NCBI RefSeq assembly: GCF_020035535.1
Contig: NZ_CP083350.1
Location: forward strand, 1,374,501 to 1,438,500
From: Ensifer adhaerens
GTDB lineage: Bacteria; Pseudomonadota; Alphaproteobacteria; Rhizobiales; Rhizobiaceae
DNA: 64,000 nt
Reading direction: 5' to 3'
This document shows positions 43,524 through 51,890 of the stretch, one piece after another; position 1 is the first letter of the stretch, and every line of letters starts with the position of its first letter. The translations under genes and the position numbers were made by a program. A model generated the notes under the pieces. The model was not told the DNA's origin. It made no database searches and saw only the letters and a program-made list of their open reading frames with translations.

Positions 43524-44574
43524 GGACCTTGACGATGTTCAGTCCATCGTTCGGCACTCCGGCCAGTTCAGCCGGAAGGTGCTGTGGGAGGTCGCCGCTT
43601 AGCCTTCCCCGGGGAAGTGCATATGCACGCTTCGAGTGGCGGCGTGCACTGCCTCCACAAATAACACTAGGTTGCATATATTATTATTGCACCAAATTAG
43701 TGGCTCTACTTGCATCGTCCGCCCAATGTACACGTGTTGAATTCAGCCGGTGCGCGACTCTCAAGGAAATGTGGGAATCCAAATGCCGACGATCATGGTC
43801 TAGCAAGGAGAAATATTTGGTTCTGTGGGGGGTATCAATAGTATTGTTTACCCTAGTCGCGACGATTGCGTTCTCCTATGTATATGTAATAGACGAAAGA
43901 GTAATTTTAATAGAGTCAATAATTACGAAGTTATGTGCCGGAACTGCAATGCATACATTTCATATTGTATTTAATATGTTTGTTTAAATTTATGTATTAT
44001 AGATTTATGATGAATTCGACGCGATAGAATATCAAATGACGCAGCTAGCAAATTATGTTGATTTCTTTCAGTTTATGTTTGTTATTTACAATACTTGCAC
44101 CAGCAGACTATACGGCGTCTGCGAGTATGGTCGAACGGCCTCATCGCTAAATTTCAGCGGATGTGGCAGCGCATGAGGTTGTCTGAAGTCCAAACCTATC
44201 TCGATCGGTTTTCAATTGCCGATCTGGCTGGAATCTTCCGATGAAGCTTGGCCGCAGGCAGCCATGTTTTCGAAGGTGGCGGTTCTCACATTCACTGCCG
44301 ATCCGAGCCAGCTTCTCAAATTAAGTGCTCAATCTGAATTTACGTACCGCGGTATCTTGAGAACATTGGGCGCGGAGTCTCGCGATTAATGGAAAACGAC
44401 ACGTCTCGGCCACCTGAGCGCAAGTCAAAAGATAAAGGTGAATGCCGAGAAGCCTCACTATTCCGGCGCAGGGAGCCGGACGGAAAAATTTTCTCGCAAG
44501 GTCATTCAAACTAGCAAACCAATTCTCGATATTTTCTACGGGGTTTGTAGTCTTTTCGGGAAACGCGAGGGTCC
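43524..44574. other. AT-rich non-coding stretch
   Basis: About 1.05 kb with conspicuously lower GC from about 43650 to 44400 than the rest of the window. A frame ending at 43987 encodes a hydrophobic tail (about 72 residues from ATG 43770), but AAGGA is only one base from that ATG and I do not trust it. No IS ends or RNA were recognised. The composition suggests foreign or degenerate DNA. Confidence 0.5.
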
Positions 44575-46137
44575 ATGAGCGAGACAGCAGACAGAATTAA
44601 CACCGACGTCCTAGTGGTTGGGGGCGGACCCGCGGGTTGCTGGGCTGCGTGGAACGCGGCCAAAAACGGGGCCAGTGTGGTGCTGATCGACAAAGGCTAT
44701 ATCGGCACCAGCGGCGCGACGGCAGCAGGCAATACGACGACCATCTACACAAGGCGCGGCACTGCAGAGCGTGCGGCAACGGTTGGACAACGGGTTCGTC
44801 TGGGGCACGGTTTCACCGAGGCCGAGCGTGTGGAGCGTGTCCTCGATCGGACGCTTGAGAACCTCGATCTCCTTGCTGAGTGGGGCTACGACTTCCCGAG
44901 CTATGAGGATGGGCGACCCTATCGCGGCATGCTTCGCGGGCCCGACTACCTCCGGTTCATGCGCCAGAAGCTCATCAAGGCGCGTGTGAAGGTCATCGAT
45001 CACTGTCCAGTGGAGGAACTACTCGTGTCGGATGGTGCCGTCGCGGGAGCAATCGCCCGGTTCCGACGAACTGGCGAGACCTTGGAAATTCGGTCCGGGG
45101 CTGTTGTCATCGCCACGGGTGGCTGCGCGTTCCTCAGCGGTGCGCTTGGCACAAACAACCTGACTGGGGACGGCTACCTGATTGCCGCCGAGGCTGGCGC
45201 CGTTCTTTCGGGGATGGAGTTCTCAGCGCAGTACGGGATATCACCTGCTTATTCGAGCGTAACCAAGGGCGTCGTCTATTTCTGGGGAACGTTTAGCGAC
45301 GAGGAGGGCAACGTTCTTACCGCGCCAGGTGATCGGCAAAACGCCGTGGCGACCGAACTCATCCGTGGCCCGGTCTACGCCATTCTCGACAAGGCGTCAC
45401 CACGTTTGCAGGAAGGGTTCCGTCGGGGCCAGCCGAACATTTTCGTACCGTTCGACCGCATGGGCATCGATCCGTTTAAGGAGCGCTTCCCGATCACGCT
45501 TCGGCACGAGGGCACGGTACGTGGAACGGGTGGCCTCAAGATTGACGACCGGTCCACGACGACCGTGCCCGGCCTATTCGCTGCCGGAGACGCGGCGACC
45601 CGGCAGGGCATGTCGGGAGCGTCGACTGGCGGCGGCGGTCCGAATTCAAGCTGGGCGATGGCGACCGGGTCATGGGCTGGTGAGGACGCCGCGACCTATG
45701 TGCGCTCGCTGGGAGCGAACTGGGCATCGAGGAAAGCTCGCTCAGCCAACCAGCGTGAAGCTCCACCATCGTCCCCCAGTGGTGCAAATCTCGACTGCGT
45801 GATCAACCAAACCAGACAGCAGATCCTGCCGCTGGACGGCGGCTACTTCAGAAGCCAGGAGACCCTGTCGAAGGCTTCCGGCATCCTGGCAGATCTTTGG
45901 AACGACGAAGCGTGGCGCTCAGGAGTTCGGGCGAAGGTCCGTGAGACCGAGGCGCTCATCGCTACCTCGCGGTGGGTGACAGAGAGCGCCCTCCTTCGCA
46001 CGGAAAGCAGAGGCCTCCAGCGGCGTAAGGATTTTCCTGATCCCAATCCGCTGCTCGTACGCTCTATCGACTCAGGCGGGACCGAGGACATCTGGGCATC
46101 CTTCCAACCCCAGCAGCAATTGAGTGCAGCATCATGA
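44575..46137 (+). CDS. FAD-dependent oxidoreductase, fumarate reductase/APS reductase flavoprotein-like
   Basis: A 520-residue flavoprotein. FAD motifs are DVLVVGGGPAGCWAAW (residues about 10-25), VVIATGGCAFLSGALGTNN in the middle and TVPGLFAAGDAATRQG near residue 330. The block MSGASTGGGGPNSSWAMATG is typical of the AprA/SdhA superfamily. It overlaps the ferredoxin gene by ATGA, and those two precede an ABC transporter of the NitT/TauT class; an AprAB-like redox pair acting on the imported compound is a reasonable inference. ATG 44575 has CGAGGG upstream. Substrate unknown. Confidence 0.85.
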   Translation: MSETADRINTDVLVVGGGPAGCWAAWNAAKNGASVVLIDKGYIGTSGATAAGNTTTIYTRRGTAERAATVGQRVRLGHGFTEAERVERVLDRTLENLDLLAEWGYDFPSYEDGRPYRGMLRGPDYLRFMRQKLIKARVKVIDHCPVEELLVSDGAVAGAIARFRRTGETLEIRSGAVVIATGGCAFLSGALGTNNLTGDGYLIAAEAGAVLSGMEFSAQYGISPAYSSVTKGVVYFWGTFSDEEGNVLTAPGDRQNAVATELIRGPVYAILDKASPRLQEGFRRGQPNIFVPFDRMGIDPFKERFPITLRHEGTVRGTGGLKIDDRSTTTVPGLFAAGDAATRQGMSGASTGGGGPNSSWAMATGSWAGEDAATYVRSLGANWASRKARSANQREAPPSSPSGANLDCVINQTRQQILPLDGGYFRSQETLSKASGILADLWNDEAWRSGVRAKVRETEALIATSRWVTESALLRTESRGLQRRKDFPDPNPLLVRSIDSGGTEDIWASFQPQQQLSAAS

Positions 46138-46472
46138 TCGAGATCGTCAGCGAGGATCGCTGCATCAAGTGTGACCTTTGTGTCGACGCATGCCCCGACA
46201 ATGTCTTCGACGCCGTTGCTGATGGCGCTCCGGTCATTGCCCGGCAATCCGACTGTCAGACTTGCTTCTTGTGCGAACTCTTCTGCCCAACGGACGCCCT
46301 GTACGTGTCACCCCTTTCGGAAGCGATCGAGGGCTCGACCGAAGCCGATCTGGTCGCGAGAGGCATCATGGGGAGCTTCCGGCGCGAGATGGGGTGGAAG
46401 AATGCGAAGCCGCGGGGGACCGCTGGCGACATGAGCTACCGAATCTTCGAGACCGGAACGATTACACCCTAA
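46134..46472 (+). CDS. Two-cluster 4Fe-4S ferredoxin-like protein
   Basis: A 112-residue protein with two CxxCxxCxxxCP motifs: C10-C13-C16-C20 (CIKCDLCVDACP) and C42-C45-C48-C52 (CQTCFLCELFCP). A C-terminal tail of about 60 residues has no motif. It overlaps the flavoprotein gene and resembles the AprB-like ferredoxin subunit, so it is likely to pass electrons to or from the flavin. The SBP gene follows after 11 bp. Confidence 0.88.
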   Translation: MIEIVSEDRCIKCDLCVDACPDNVFDAVADGAPVIARQSDCQTCFLCELFCPTDALYVSPLSEAIEGSTEADLVARGIMGSFRREMGWKNAKPRGTAGDMSYRIFETGTITP

Positions 46473-46483
46473 TGGAGAGACCT

Positions 46484-47539
46484 ATGAAACGCTTACTTTC
46501 GAACCTTCTAGTGGCGGCGACAATCGCTTTGGGCGCTGCGGCTGCCAGAGCGGAAGAGGCACCCACTACCATCCGGTTCGGCGACGTCGGCTTCGGCTTT
46601 GGCGCGCCCTTCGGCGTCGGACTTCAGGCCATTGCCGACGCCAAGGGATTCATCGCTGATGAATTCAAGGGCACGCCGACGAAAGTCGAGTTCACCTACT
46701 TTACTGGGACCGGTCCAGCCATCAACGAGGCGCTCTCCAACAACCAGCTCGATTTCGCATCGTATGGCGCGGTGCCTAATATCATCGGCAAGGCGAACGG
46801 CCTGGATACAGTGATCCTGGCCTCTTATGGCGGCACGACAATCTTCGGAGCTGCGCGTCCGGACCTCGACATCAAGTCGATCGCGGATCTCAAGGGCAAG
46901 AAGGTCGCGATCCAGAAGGCGACCATCATCCATTGGGGCCTCATCACAGCGCTGAAGAATGCCGGGCTGTCCGAAAAAGACATCACGATCGTCGATCTCA
47001 AGAATGCCGATCAGCTTGCTGCGATCGCGGCTAAGAGCGTGGACGCTGTCTTTGGCGCCGACTTCCTGCTGCCTCTTGAGGACAAGGGCGTCGCCAAGAT
47101 CTTCTACAAGTCTTCGGACGCCGGAGCTTCCGGCGATGGCTTCGGCGCGTTTCTTGTGACCGACAGGTTCCGCAAGGAATACCCGGAAGCCACTCAGAAG
47201 GTTGTGACTGGTTTCGTCAAGGCTGCCCAGTGGGTTGCGGACGACAAGAATAGGGACGAAGCCTTCAAGATCTGGTCACGGGCAGGATCGCCGGTCGAAG
47301 TCATCAGCAAGTCGAATGCCGGGAGTTCTCTCGGGCCGAAGTACAATCCTCGTCTCGACGATTTTTTCGTCTCCCGCTACCAGAGTGGCATCGCCTTCGA
47401 CCGCGAGCAGAAGCTCATTCGCCGCGACGTCGATCTCGATGGATGGGTAGATCGCTCCTATGTCGACAATGCCGTCAAGTCGCTGAACCTCCAGGCGCTG
47501 TGGCCTGATCGTTCCGCCACTGGCGCGCTTCAGAACTGA
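46484..47539 (+). CDS. ABC transporter substrate-binding protein (NitT/TauT type)
   Basis: A 351-residue binding protein with a signal peptide ending near residue 23 (LGAAAARA before EEAPTTIRFGDVG). The NMT1/SsuA-like pattern is seen: TYFTGTGPAINEALSNNQLD, IADLKGKKVAIQKATI and ADQLAAIAAKSVDAVFGAD. Taurine, sulfonates, nitrate and thiamine precursors are substrates of relatives; the ligand is unknown. ATG 46484 has GGAGA upstream; the longer frame runs through the ferredoxin gene. Confidence 0.87.
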   Translation: MKRLLSNLLVAATIALGAAAARAEEAPTTIRFGDVGFGFGAPFGVGLQAIADAKGFIADEFKGTPTKVEFTYFTGTGPAINEALSNNQLDFASYGAVPNIIGKANGLDTVILASYGGTTIFGAARPDLDIKSIADLKGKKVAIQKATIIHWGLITALKNAGLSEKDITIVDLKNADQLAAIAAKSVDAVFGADFLLPLEDKGVAKIFYKSSDAGASGDGFGAFLVTDRFRKEYPEATQKVVTGFVKAAQWVADDKNRDEAFKIWSRAGSPVEVISKSNAGSSLGPKYNPRLDDFFVSRYQSGIAFDREQKLIRRDVDLDGWVDRSYVDNAVKSLNLQALWPDRSATGALQN

Positions 47540-47550
47540 TTGGAACGTTG

Positions 47551-48384
47551 ATGGCAACGATCGGTGCTGAAGATGATGTCCGCGTCGCTCGCGGCGTACC
47601 GGACTTGCCGCTCGCTCGGCTCAAGTCGTTCTTCGTCAGCGCCGCTCTCGTTCTGATAGCGCCCGCGGGGCTGCTCGCACTTTGGGGGGTAGCCTCCACG
47701 GAGGGTTGGGTGTCCGCGCAAGTGTTGCCGCAGCCGAACTGGGTCCTTCAGACCTTCCTCGATCTCGTCGCCAGCGGTGAGATCTTGTCAGCGGCGATCG
47801 TCAGCTTCCGGCGCATAGCCGAAGGATTCCTGATAGGGGCGTCCCTTGGTTTCCTTTTCGGGCTGCTCATTGGGAGGTCGAAGACGGCAGACGCCTATCT
47901 CGGACCAACCTTCAGGGCTCTGGCCGCTGTTCCTTCGTTAGGGTGGCTGCCGATACTAATCCTCGTTCTCGGCATCGAAGAGAGCCTGAAGATCGTCATT
48001 CTCGCCAAGGCGTGCTTCGTGCCGATGGCAATCAGTACCGCCGAAGGCGCGAGAAACGTGCCCAAGGGCCTGACCGAAGTTGCCGACGTGCTGCGTCTTC
48101 GTGCAAGTACCCGCTTCTTCAAGCTAACCATCCCAGCGATCGCGCCCTTCATTGCCAGCGGTGTCCGACTATCGCTCAGCCAGGCTTTTGTCTCACTGGT
48201 CGTGGTGGAGATGCTCGCGGGAACCGACGGCCTCGGCTACATGATGGTCTGGGGGAGAACTTTGTTTCAGCTCGACATCGTCATCGTCGGCATGATTGTC
48301 GTCGGCGTCGTTGGCTTCGCATTGGACTTTCTTCTAAAGCGAGCCGAAATCCTCATTCGTCAAGGGAGTGGCGCCAATGGCTGA
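47551..48384 (+). CDS. ABC transporter permease (NitT/TauT type), first
   Basis: A 277-residue BPD_transp_1 permease with about six hydrophobic segments. The cytoplasmic EAA-like loop reads STAEGARNVPKGLTEVADVL. It starts ATG 47551, 11 bp after the binding-protein stop, with a TTG at 47548 just before it. It pairs with the second permease downstream; overlap of 8 bp with the chosen start of the next gene indicates coupling. Confidence 0.87.
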   Translation: MATIGAEDDVRVARGVPDLPLARLKSFFVSAALVLIAPAGLLALWGVASTEGWVSAQVLPQPNWVLQTFLDLVASGEILSAAIVSFRRIAEGFLIGASLGFLFGLLIGRSKTADAYLGPTFRALAAVPSLGWLPILILVLGIEESLKIVILAKACFVPMAISTAEGARNVPKGLTEVADVLRLRASTRFFKLTIPAIAPFIASGVRLSLSQAFVSLVVVEMLAGTDGLGYMMVWGRTLFQLDIVIVGMIVVGVVGFALDFLLKRAEILIRQGSGANG

Positions 48385-49153
48385 TCGTTATCTACGAATA
48401 GCCAAATTTCCTCGAGGCGCAGTTCTGCCTTTGGTCGTTGCGCTCATCTGGTCGATCGCTTCATCGACCGGGATTCTGTCCGGCCCCATGGCGGTAAGCC
48501 CCCTCGAAGTCGTTGCCACCCCTTTCGTCGATCACTCTGGTCGGGAACTCTGGATGGCTCTGATCGCGAGCATCGCCCGTGTGCTGTCGGGAGGAATCCT
48601 TGGCGGCGTTATTGGTTTGGTGCTGGGGTACGTTGCGGGGATGTACAGGACCGCCGCCCTCGCACTGGCGCCAACCGTTCATACGATCCGACAGGTCGCC
48701 TTATTTGCGTGGATCCCTTTGCTTACGGCTTGGTTTGGAAACGGCGAGAGCACAAAGCTTGTCTTCACCGCTTTGTCGACGTTCTTTCCCCTGTTCCTGG
48801 CAACGGAACACGGAGTCAGGCAGGCTCCCGTGCCCTTGGTCGAAGCGGCGTACACGCTCAGGCTCAAACCATGGACCCGGGCGCGCAAGCTTTACCTGCC
48901 CGCCGCGCTGCCCAGCATCTATGTTGGGCTGCAGATCGCTGTCCTATCTGCGTGGATAGGAACCGTCGGTGCTGAATATGCTATCGGGAATGGCCTCGGG
49001 CTGGGCAGCTACATCGCAAGCGCTCGCGATCAGTTCAGGATGGACATCGTCCTCGTTGGCGTCTTTGCGCTCGCTGCAGGCGGCGTCGCACTATCTGCTG
49101 CAGTCCGGTTCGCAACCGGCAAAGTATCACCATGGAGCCAAGAAGCCCGATGA
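48377..49153 (+). CDS. ABC transporter permease (NitT/TauT type), second
   Basis: A 258-residue BPD_transp_1 permease: hydrophobic segments from VLPLVVALIWSIASS onwards, and loop VEAAYTLRLKPWTRARKLYLP. ATG 48377 with GGGAG upstream is preferred; GTG 48368 is an in-frame alternative. It ends in an ATGA overlap with the ATPase gene. With the first permease it forms a heterodimeric channel; many relatives use a homodimer, so two different permeases is a small peculiarity. Confidence 0.85.
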   Translation: MADRYLRIAKFPRGAVLPLVVALIWSIASSTGILSGPMAVSPLEVVATPFVDHSGRELWMALIASIARVLSGGILGGVIGLVLGYVAGMYRTAALALAPTVHTIRQVALFAWIPLLTAWFGNGESTKLVFTALSTFFPLFLATEHGVRQAPVPLVEAAYTLRLKPWTRARKLYLPAALPSIYVGLQIAVLSAWIGTVGAEYAIGNGLGLGSYIASARDQFRMDIVLVGVFALAAGGVALSAAVRFATGKVSPWSQEAR

Positions 49154-49887
49154 ACGCCCTTGCGCTTGAGCATGTCAGCAAAAGCTACTTCTTTGAGGGC
49201 GCCGAGCGTCAGGTCCTCAAGGACATCAATCTGCAGGTCGAACACAACGAGATCATCGCGATCGTTGGCGCATCCGGGTGCGGCAAGTCCACACTCCTCC
49301 GGCTGGTCGTCGGCCTCGATGCTGAGTACCGAGGCACCATCGCCTGGGGCGACCAGAGCACGACTTCCTTCTCCAAAGTTGGGATGGTGTTTCAAGACCA
49401 CCGTCTATACCCATGGCTGACGGTCCAGGGAAACGTTGACCTGGCCTTTGACAACTCCGGCCTCTCGGCTGCAGAGCGCCGAGATCGAACGAACCACTAT
49501 CTTCGCCTCGTCGGCTTGGCTGACTACGCAAAGGCATACCCCCGGCAGCTGTCCGGCGGTATGGCCCAGCGGGCGGCGATAGCCCGTGCGTTGGCACAGG
49601 AGCCGGAAGTCCTGCTCATGGACGAGCCGTTCGGCGCGCTGGATTCCATCCTGAGGATGCGGCTTCAGGACGAACTGCTGTCGATCTGGGAAAAGAACAA
49701 GGTGTCGATCGTCATCGTGACGCACGATGTCGAAGAAGCCTTTTACCTAGGGGATCGCGTTCTCGTCATGGAGGCCAACCCTGGTCGCATCCGCGACGTC
49801 GTAGAGGTCGGCCTGCCTCGGCCTCGAGACCGCAGTGATCCGAGCCTCGCCGCCCTAAAACGCAGATGTTTGGCTACATTGGTTTGA
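49150..49887 (+). CDS. ABC transporter ATP-binding protein (NitT/TauT type)
   Basis: A 245-residue SsuB/TauB-like ATPase: Walker A GASGCGKSTLL, signature LSGGMAQRAAIARAL, Walker B LLMDEPFGALD and switch His in VTHDVEEAF. The ATG overlaps the permease stop (ATGA). It is the last gene of the flavoprotein/ferredoxin/transporter operon. No terminator hairpin was recognised after it. Confidence 0.9.
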   Translation: MNALALEHVSKSYFFEGAERQVLKDINLQVEHNEIIAIVGASGCGKSTLLRLVVGLDAEYRGTIAWGDQSTTSFSKVGMVFQDHRLYPWLTVQGNVDLAFDNSGLSAAERRDRTNHYLRLVGLADYAKAYPRQLSGGMAQRAAIARALAQEPEVLLMDEPFGALDSILRMRLQDELLSIWEKNKVSIVIVTHDVEEAFYLGDRVLVMEANPGRIRDVVEVGLPRPRDRSDPSLAALKRRCLATLV

Positions 49888-50016
49888 GCCACTATATGAA
49901 CGATGACGCCAGTTGTTCGTGGGGCATTTAGGTCGCTTTCCACCGCGTACTGTGTAGCCGTTAACTAGTTGCTTCGTTTCGGACTCTACAATCTTCTGAT
50001 TGCACTGGAGCGCCCG

Positions 50017-51033
50017 ATGAAGCACATCGATTTTTTCCGAGAACACCACAAAATGCCGAACGAGGAAGTGATCGGGTTTGTCGATGGCTGGATCGGGGCG
50101 ACTTTTGGTAAGGGGCCCGCGCATCACGGCATCCTCGTACTCACAGACCATCGAGTTTCGTTTGTACGAAGCGGCTTTGTCGGGTCCTTCTTTCAGGCAA
50201 TAAACCTCGACCGCATCAACTCGGTTGAGTTCCAAACGAAAATGACCCGCTCGGTGGCGATTTTTCACACGAGCCATGACCATCTAGAATTTAAGTCGTT
50301 CGATACCGAAGACCTGCGATCCCTCGTTAAGGGCGCTGACCACATTCGTATGGCTGGATCTTCACACGGAGGAGTAAGGCGAAGCGGACAGACGCTCGCA
50401 GAACTCGAGCAATTGTTAGAGTTGCGGGAGGCTGGTGAACTCTCCCCTAACGAATACGTCGCTGCAAAATCGCACCTGCTCAAGCATGGTACTCTCCTCG
50501 CAAAAGTGCCTGTGACGAACAGCAGGCCTATGCCCAGGAAGGATTCATTCCCTTCTTGGTGGCGGGTGGCCGCGGGAGTTGTCGGTCTGATGATCGTCGG
50601 CGGATATCTCACTGGAAAGGACACAAATTCGCAGGACGTTCGCAGGAATGTTGTGCATCCCGCCAGTGTGAAGGTTGCTGCCGCCGAAACTATCCTGCCT
50701 GCGCCTGTCATCACGGTTGAACATACCGAGGCGGTATGCAAAGCATCCATCGCCGCCATCATGGGTAGGCCGCCGTCGATTATCTCGACGCGACCGCTCG
50801 AGACTGGCGTCGTCGGGGTGAGTTACACCCGCTCGAACGACGGCTCGGTTTGGCGGTATCGCTGCAAGCTCAGTGCAGATCGCGTGATCTGGGCCAGTGA
50901 TACGGGCAGGTGGCGGGACAATCCAGCCGACGAGATTGTCCGCTTCAGTCTGAGCGGGAACTCCTTGACGATCTCGCAGATTTTCAGCGACGGGTCGAGC
51001 TCACAGGAAGGCTACTCCCTGTCGGACCTCTGA
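50017..51033 (+). CDS. PH-domain and SHOCT protein with a membrane helix and a C-terminal domain
   Basis: A 338-residue protein. The N-terminal PH-like domain (about residues 1-110, MKHIDFFREHHKMPNEEVIG, then HHGILVLTDHRVSFVRSGF) is the paralogue of the 31448 gene. A SHOCT motif follows at LAELEQLLELREAGELSPNE, then one hydrophobic helix (VAAGVVGLMIVGGYLTG) and a C-terminal domain with VCKASIAAIMGRPPS and WRYRCKLSADRVIWA. GGAG 7 nt upstream supports ATG 50017. SHOCT segments often mediate oligomerisation. Role unknown. Confidence 0.78.
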   Translation: MKHIDFFREHHKMPNEEVIGFVDGWIGATFGKGPAHHGILVLTDHRVSFVRSGFVGSFFQAINLDRINSVEFQTKMTRSVAIFHTSHDHLEFKSFDTEDLRSLVKGADHIRMAGSSHGGVRRSGQTLAELEQLLELREAGELSPNEYVAAKSHLLKHGTLLAKVPVTNSRPMPRKDSFPSWWRVAAGVVGLMIVGGYLTGKDTNSQDVRRNVVHPASVKVAAAETILPAPVITVEHTEAVCKASIAAIMGRPPSIISTRPLETGVVGVSYTRSNDGSVWRYRCKLSADRVIWASDTGRWRDNPADEIVRFSLSGNSLTISQIFSDGSSSQEGYSLSDL

Positions 51034-51195
51034 AGACGTGGGCGTCGGTTCGGCATGGGGGCATCCTTACGCGCTCTAGGGAGCAGCCCCGTTCGGCTCG
51101 TTGGCCCTTTCGTTTACCGTAAACAAAATCTTAATTTACTTATAGTTGAAAAATCCCGCGTCCTGCAGTAACCACCAATTCTAAGGGATAGGGGC

Positions 51196-51863
51196 GTGAA
51201 AAAATTTGTAGATTCTTACTGATCGCCATATGGGCACTTGCCGCGTCCACCGCGGCATCACGCGATGCCGCCAGGGTTGTTGACGGGGACACCTTGGACA
51301 TCGGTGGCATTCGCTACAGGCTTCATGGAATTGATGCACCGGAAGCAGGCCAAGCCTGCAGCGCCACGGGCGGCGGTACTTGGCCATGTGGCAGAGACGC
51401 GATCCGCCAGATCGAAGATCTCGTCCAGGGCCGTGATGTCACATGTGAACCCAAAGGCCGCGATACCTACGGGCGTGTGATAGCCGTCTGCTTCGCCGAC
51501 GGGAGCGAAATCAATTCCGCCATGGTTCGCGCTGGATTGGCCTGGGCATTCCGGAAGTACTCCGAAGACTACGCTCAGATAGAGCAAGAGGCCCGGCAGG
51601 CCCAAGTGGGCGTCTGGCAGGCCGAAACCGAGACACCTTGGGACTATCGCGCTTCGAAGTGGGCTTCTGCAGTATCTCAGTCGCCGAACCAGGCGTGCCC
51701 AATCAAAGGCAACGTCAATCGTCAGGGCGAGCGCATCTATCACGCGCCATGGTCCCGGGACTACGCCAAAACCAAGATCAATACCGCCAGCGGCGAACGC
51801 TGGTTCTGCTCGGAGGACGAGGCCGTTTCAGCCGGTTGGCGGCCTCCAATGTGGGGGCGGTAG
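51196..51863 (+). CDS. Thermonuclease (SNase) family protein, 5' end frameshifted
   Basis: A staphylococcal-nuclease-like protein: ARVVDGDTLDIGGIRYRLHG and DAPEAGQAC with the active-site Arg, DTYGRVIAVCF, and a C-terminal Cys pair (ACPIKGNVN, WFCSEDEA). No ATG opens the main frame; it starts cleanly only if GTG 51196 is used and one A is added to the A6 run at 51199-51204. That gives MKK followed by a good signal peptide RFLLIAIWALAASTAAS. The observed sequence hits TGA after eight codons. The gene is therefore broken, has a sequencing error, or relies on slippage or a non-standard start such as TTG 51294. Secreted or periplasmic location is inferred. Confidence 0.65.
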
Positions 51864-51890
51864 CCGCACCTCTATCTTAGGATTAACATA

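Noticed and set aside
43529..43987. Plus-strand frame of 152 residues with a hydrophobic tail
   Set aside because: The first half is a low-complexity translation of intergenic DNA; ATG 43770 for the hydrophobic part has AAGGA only one base away. It might be a small membrane protein, but support is weak.
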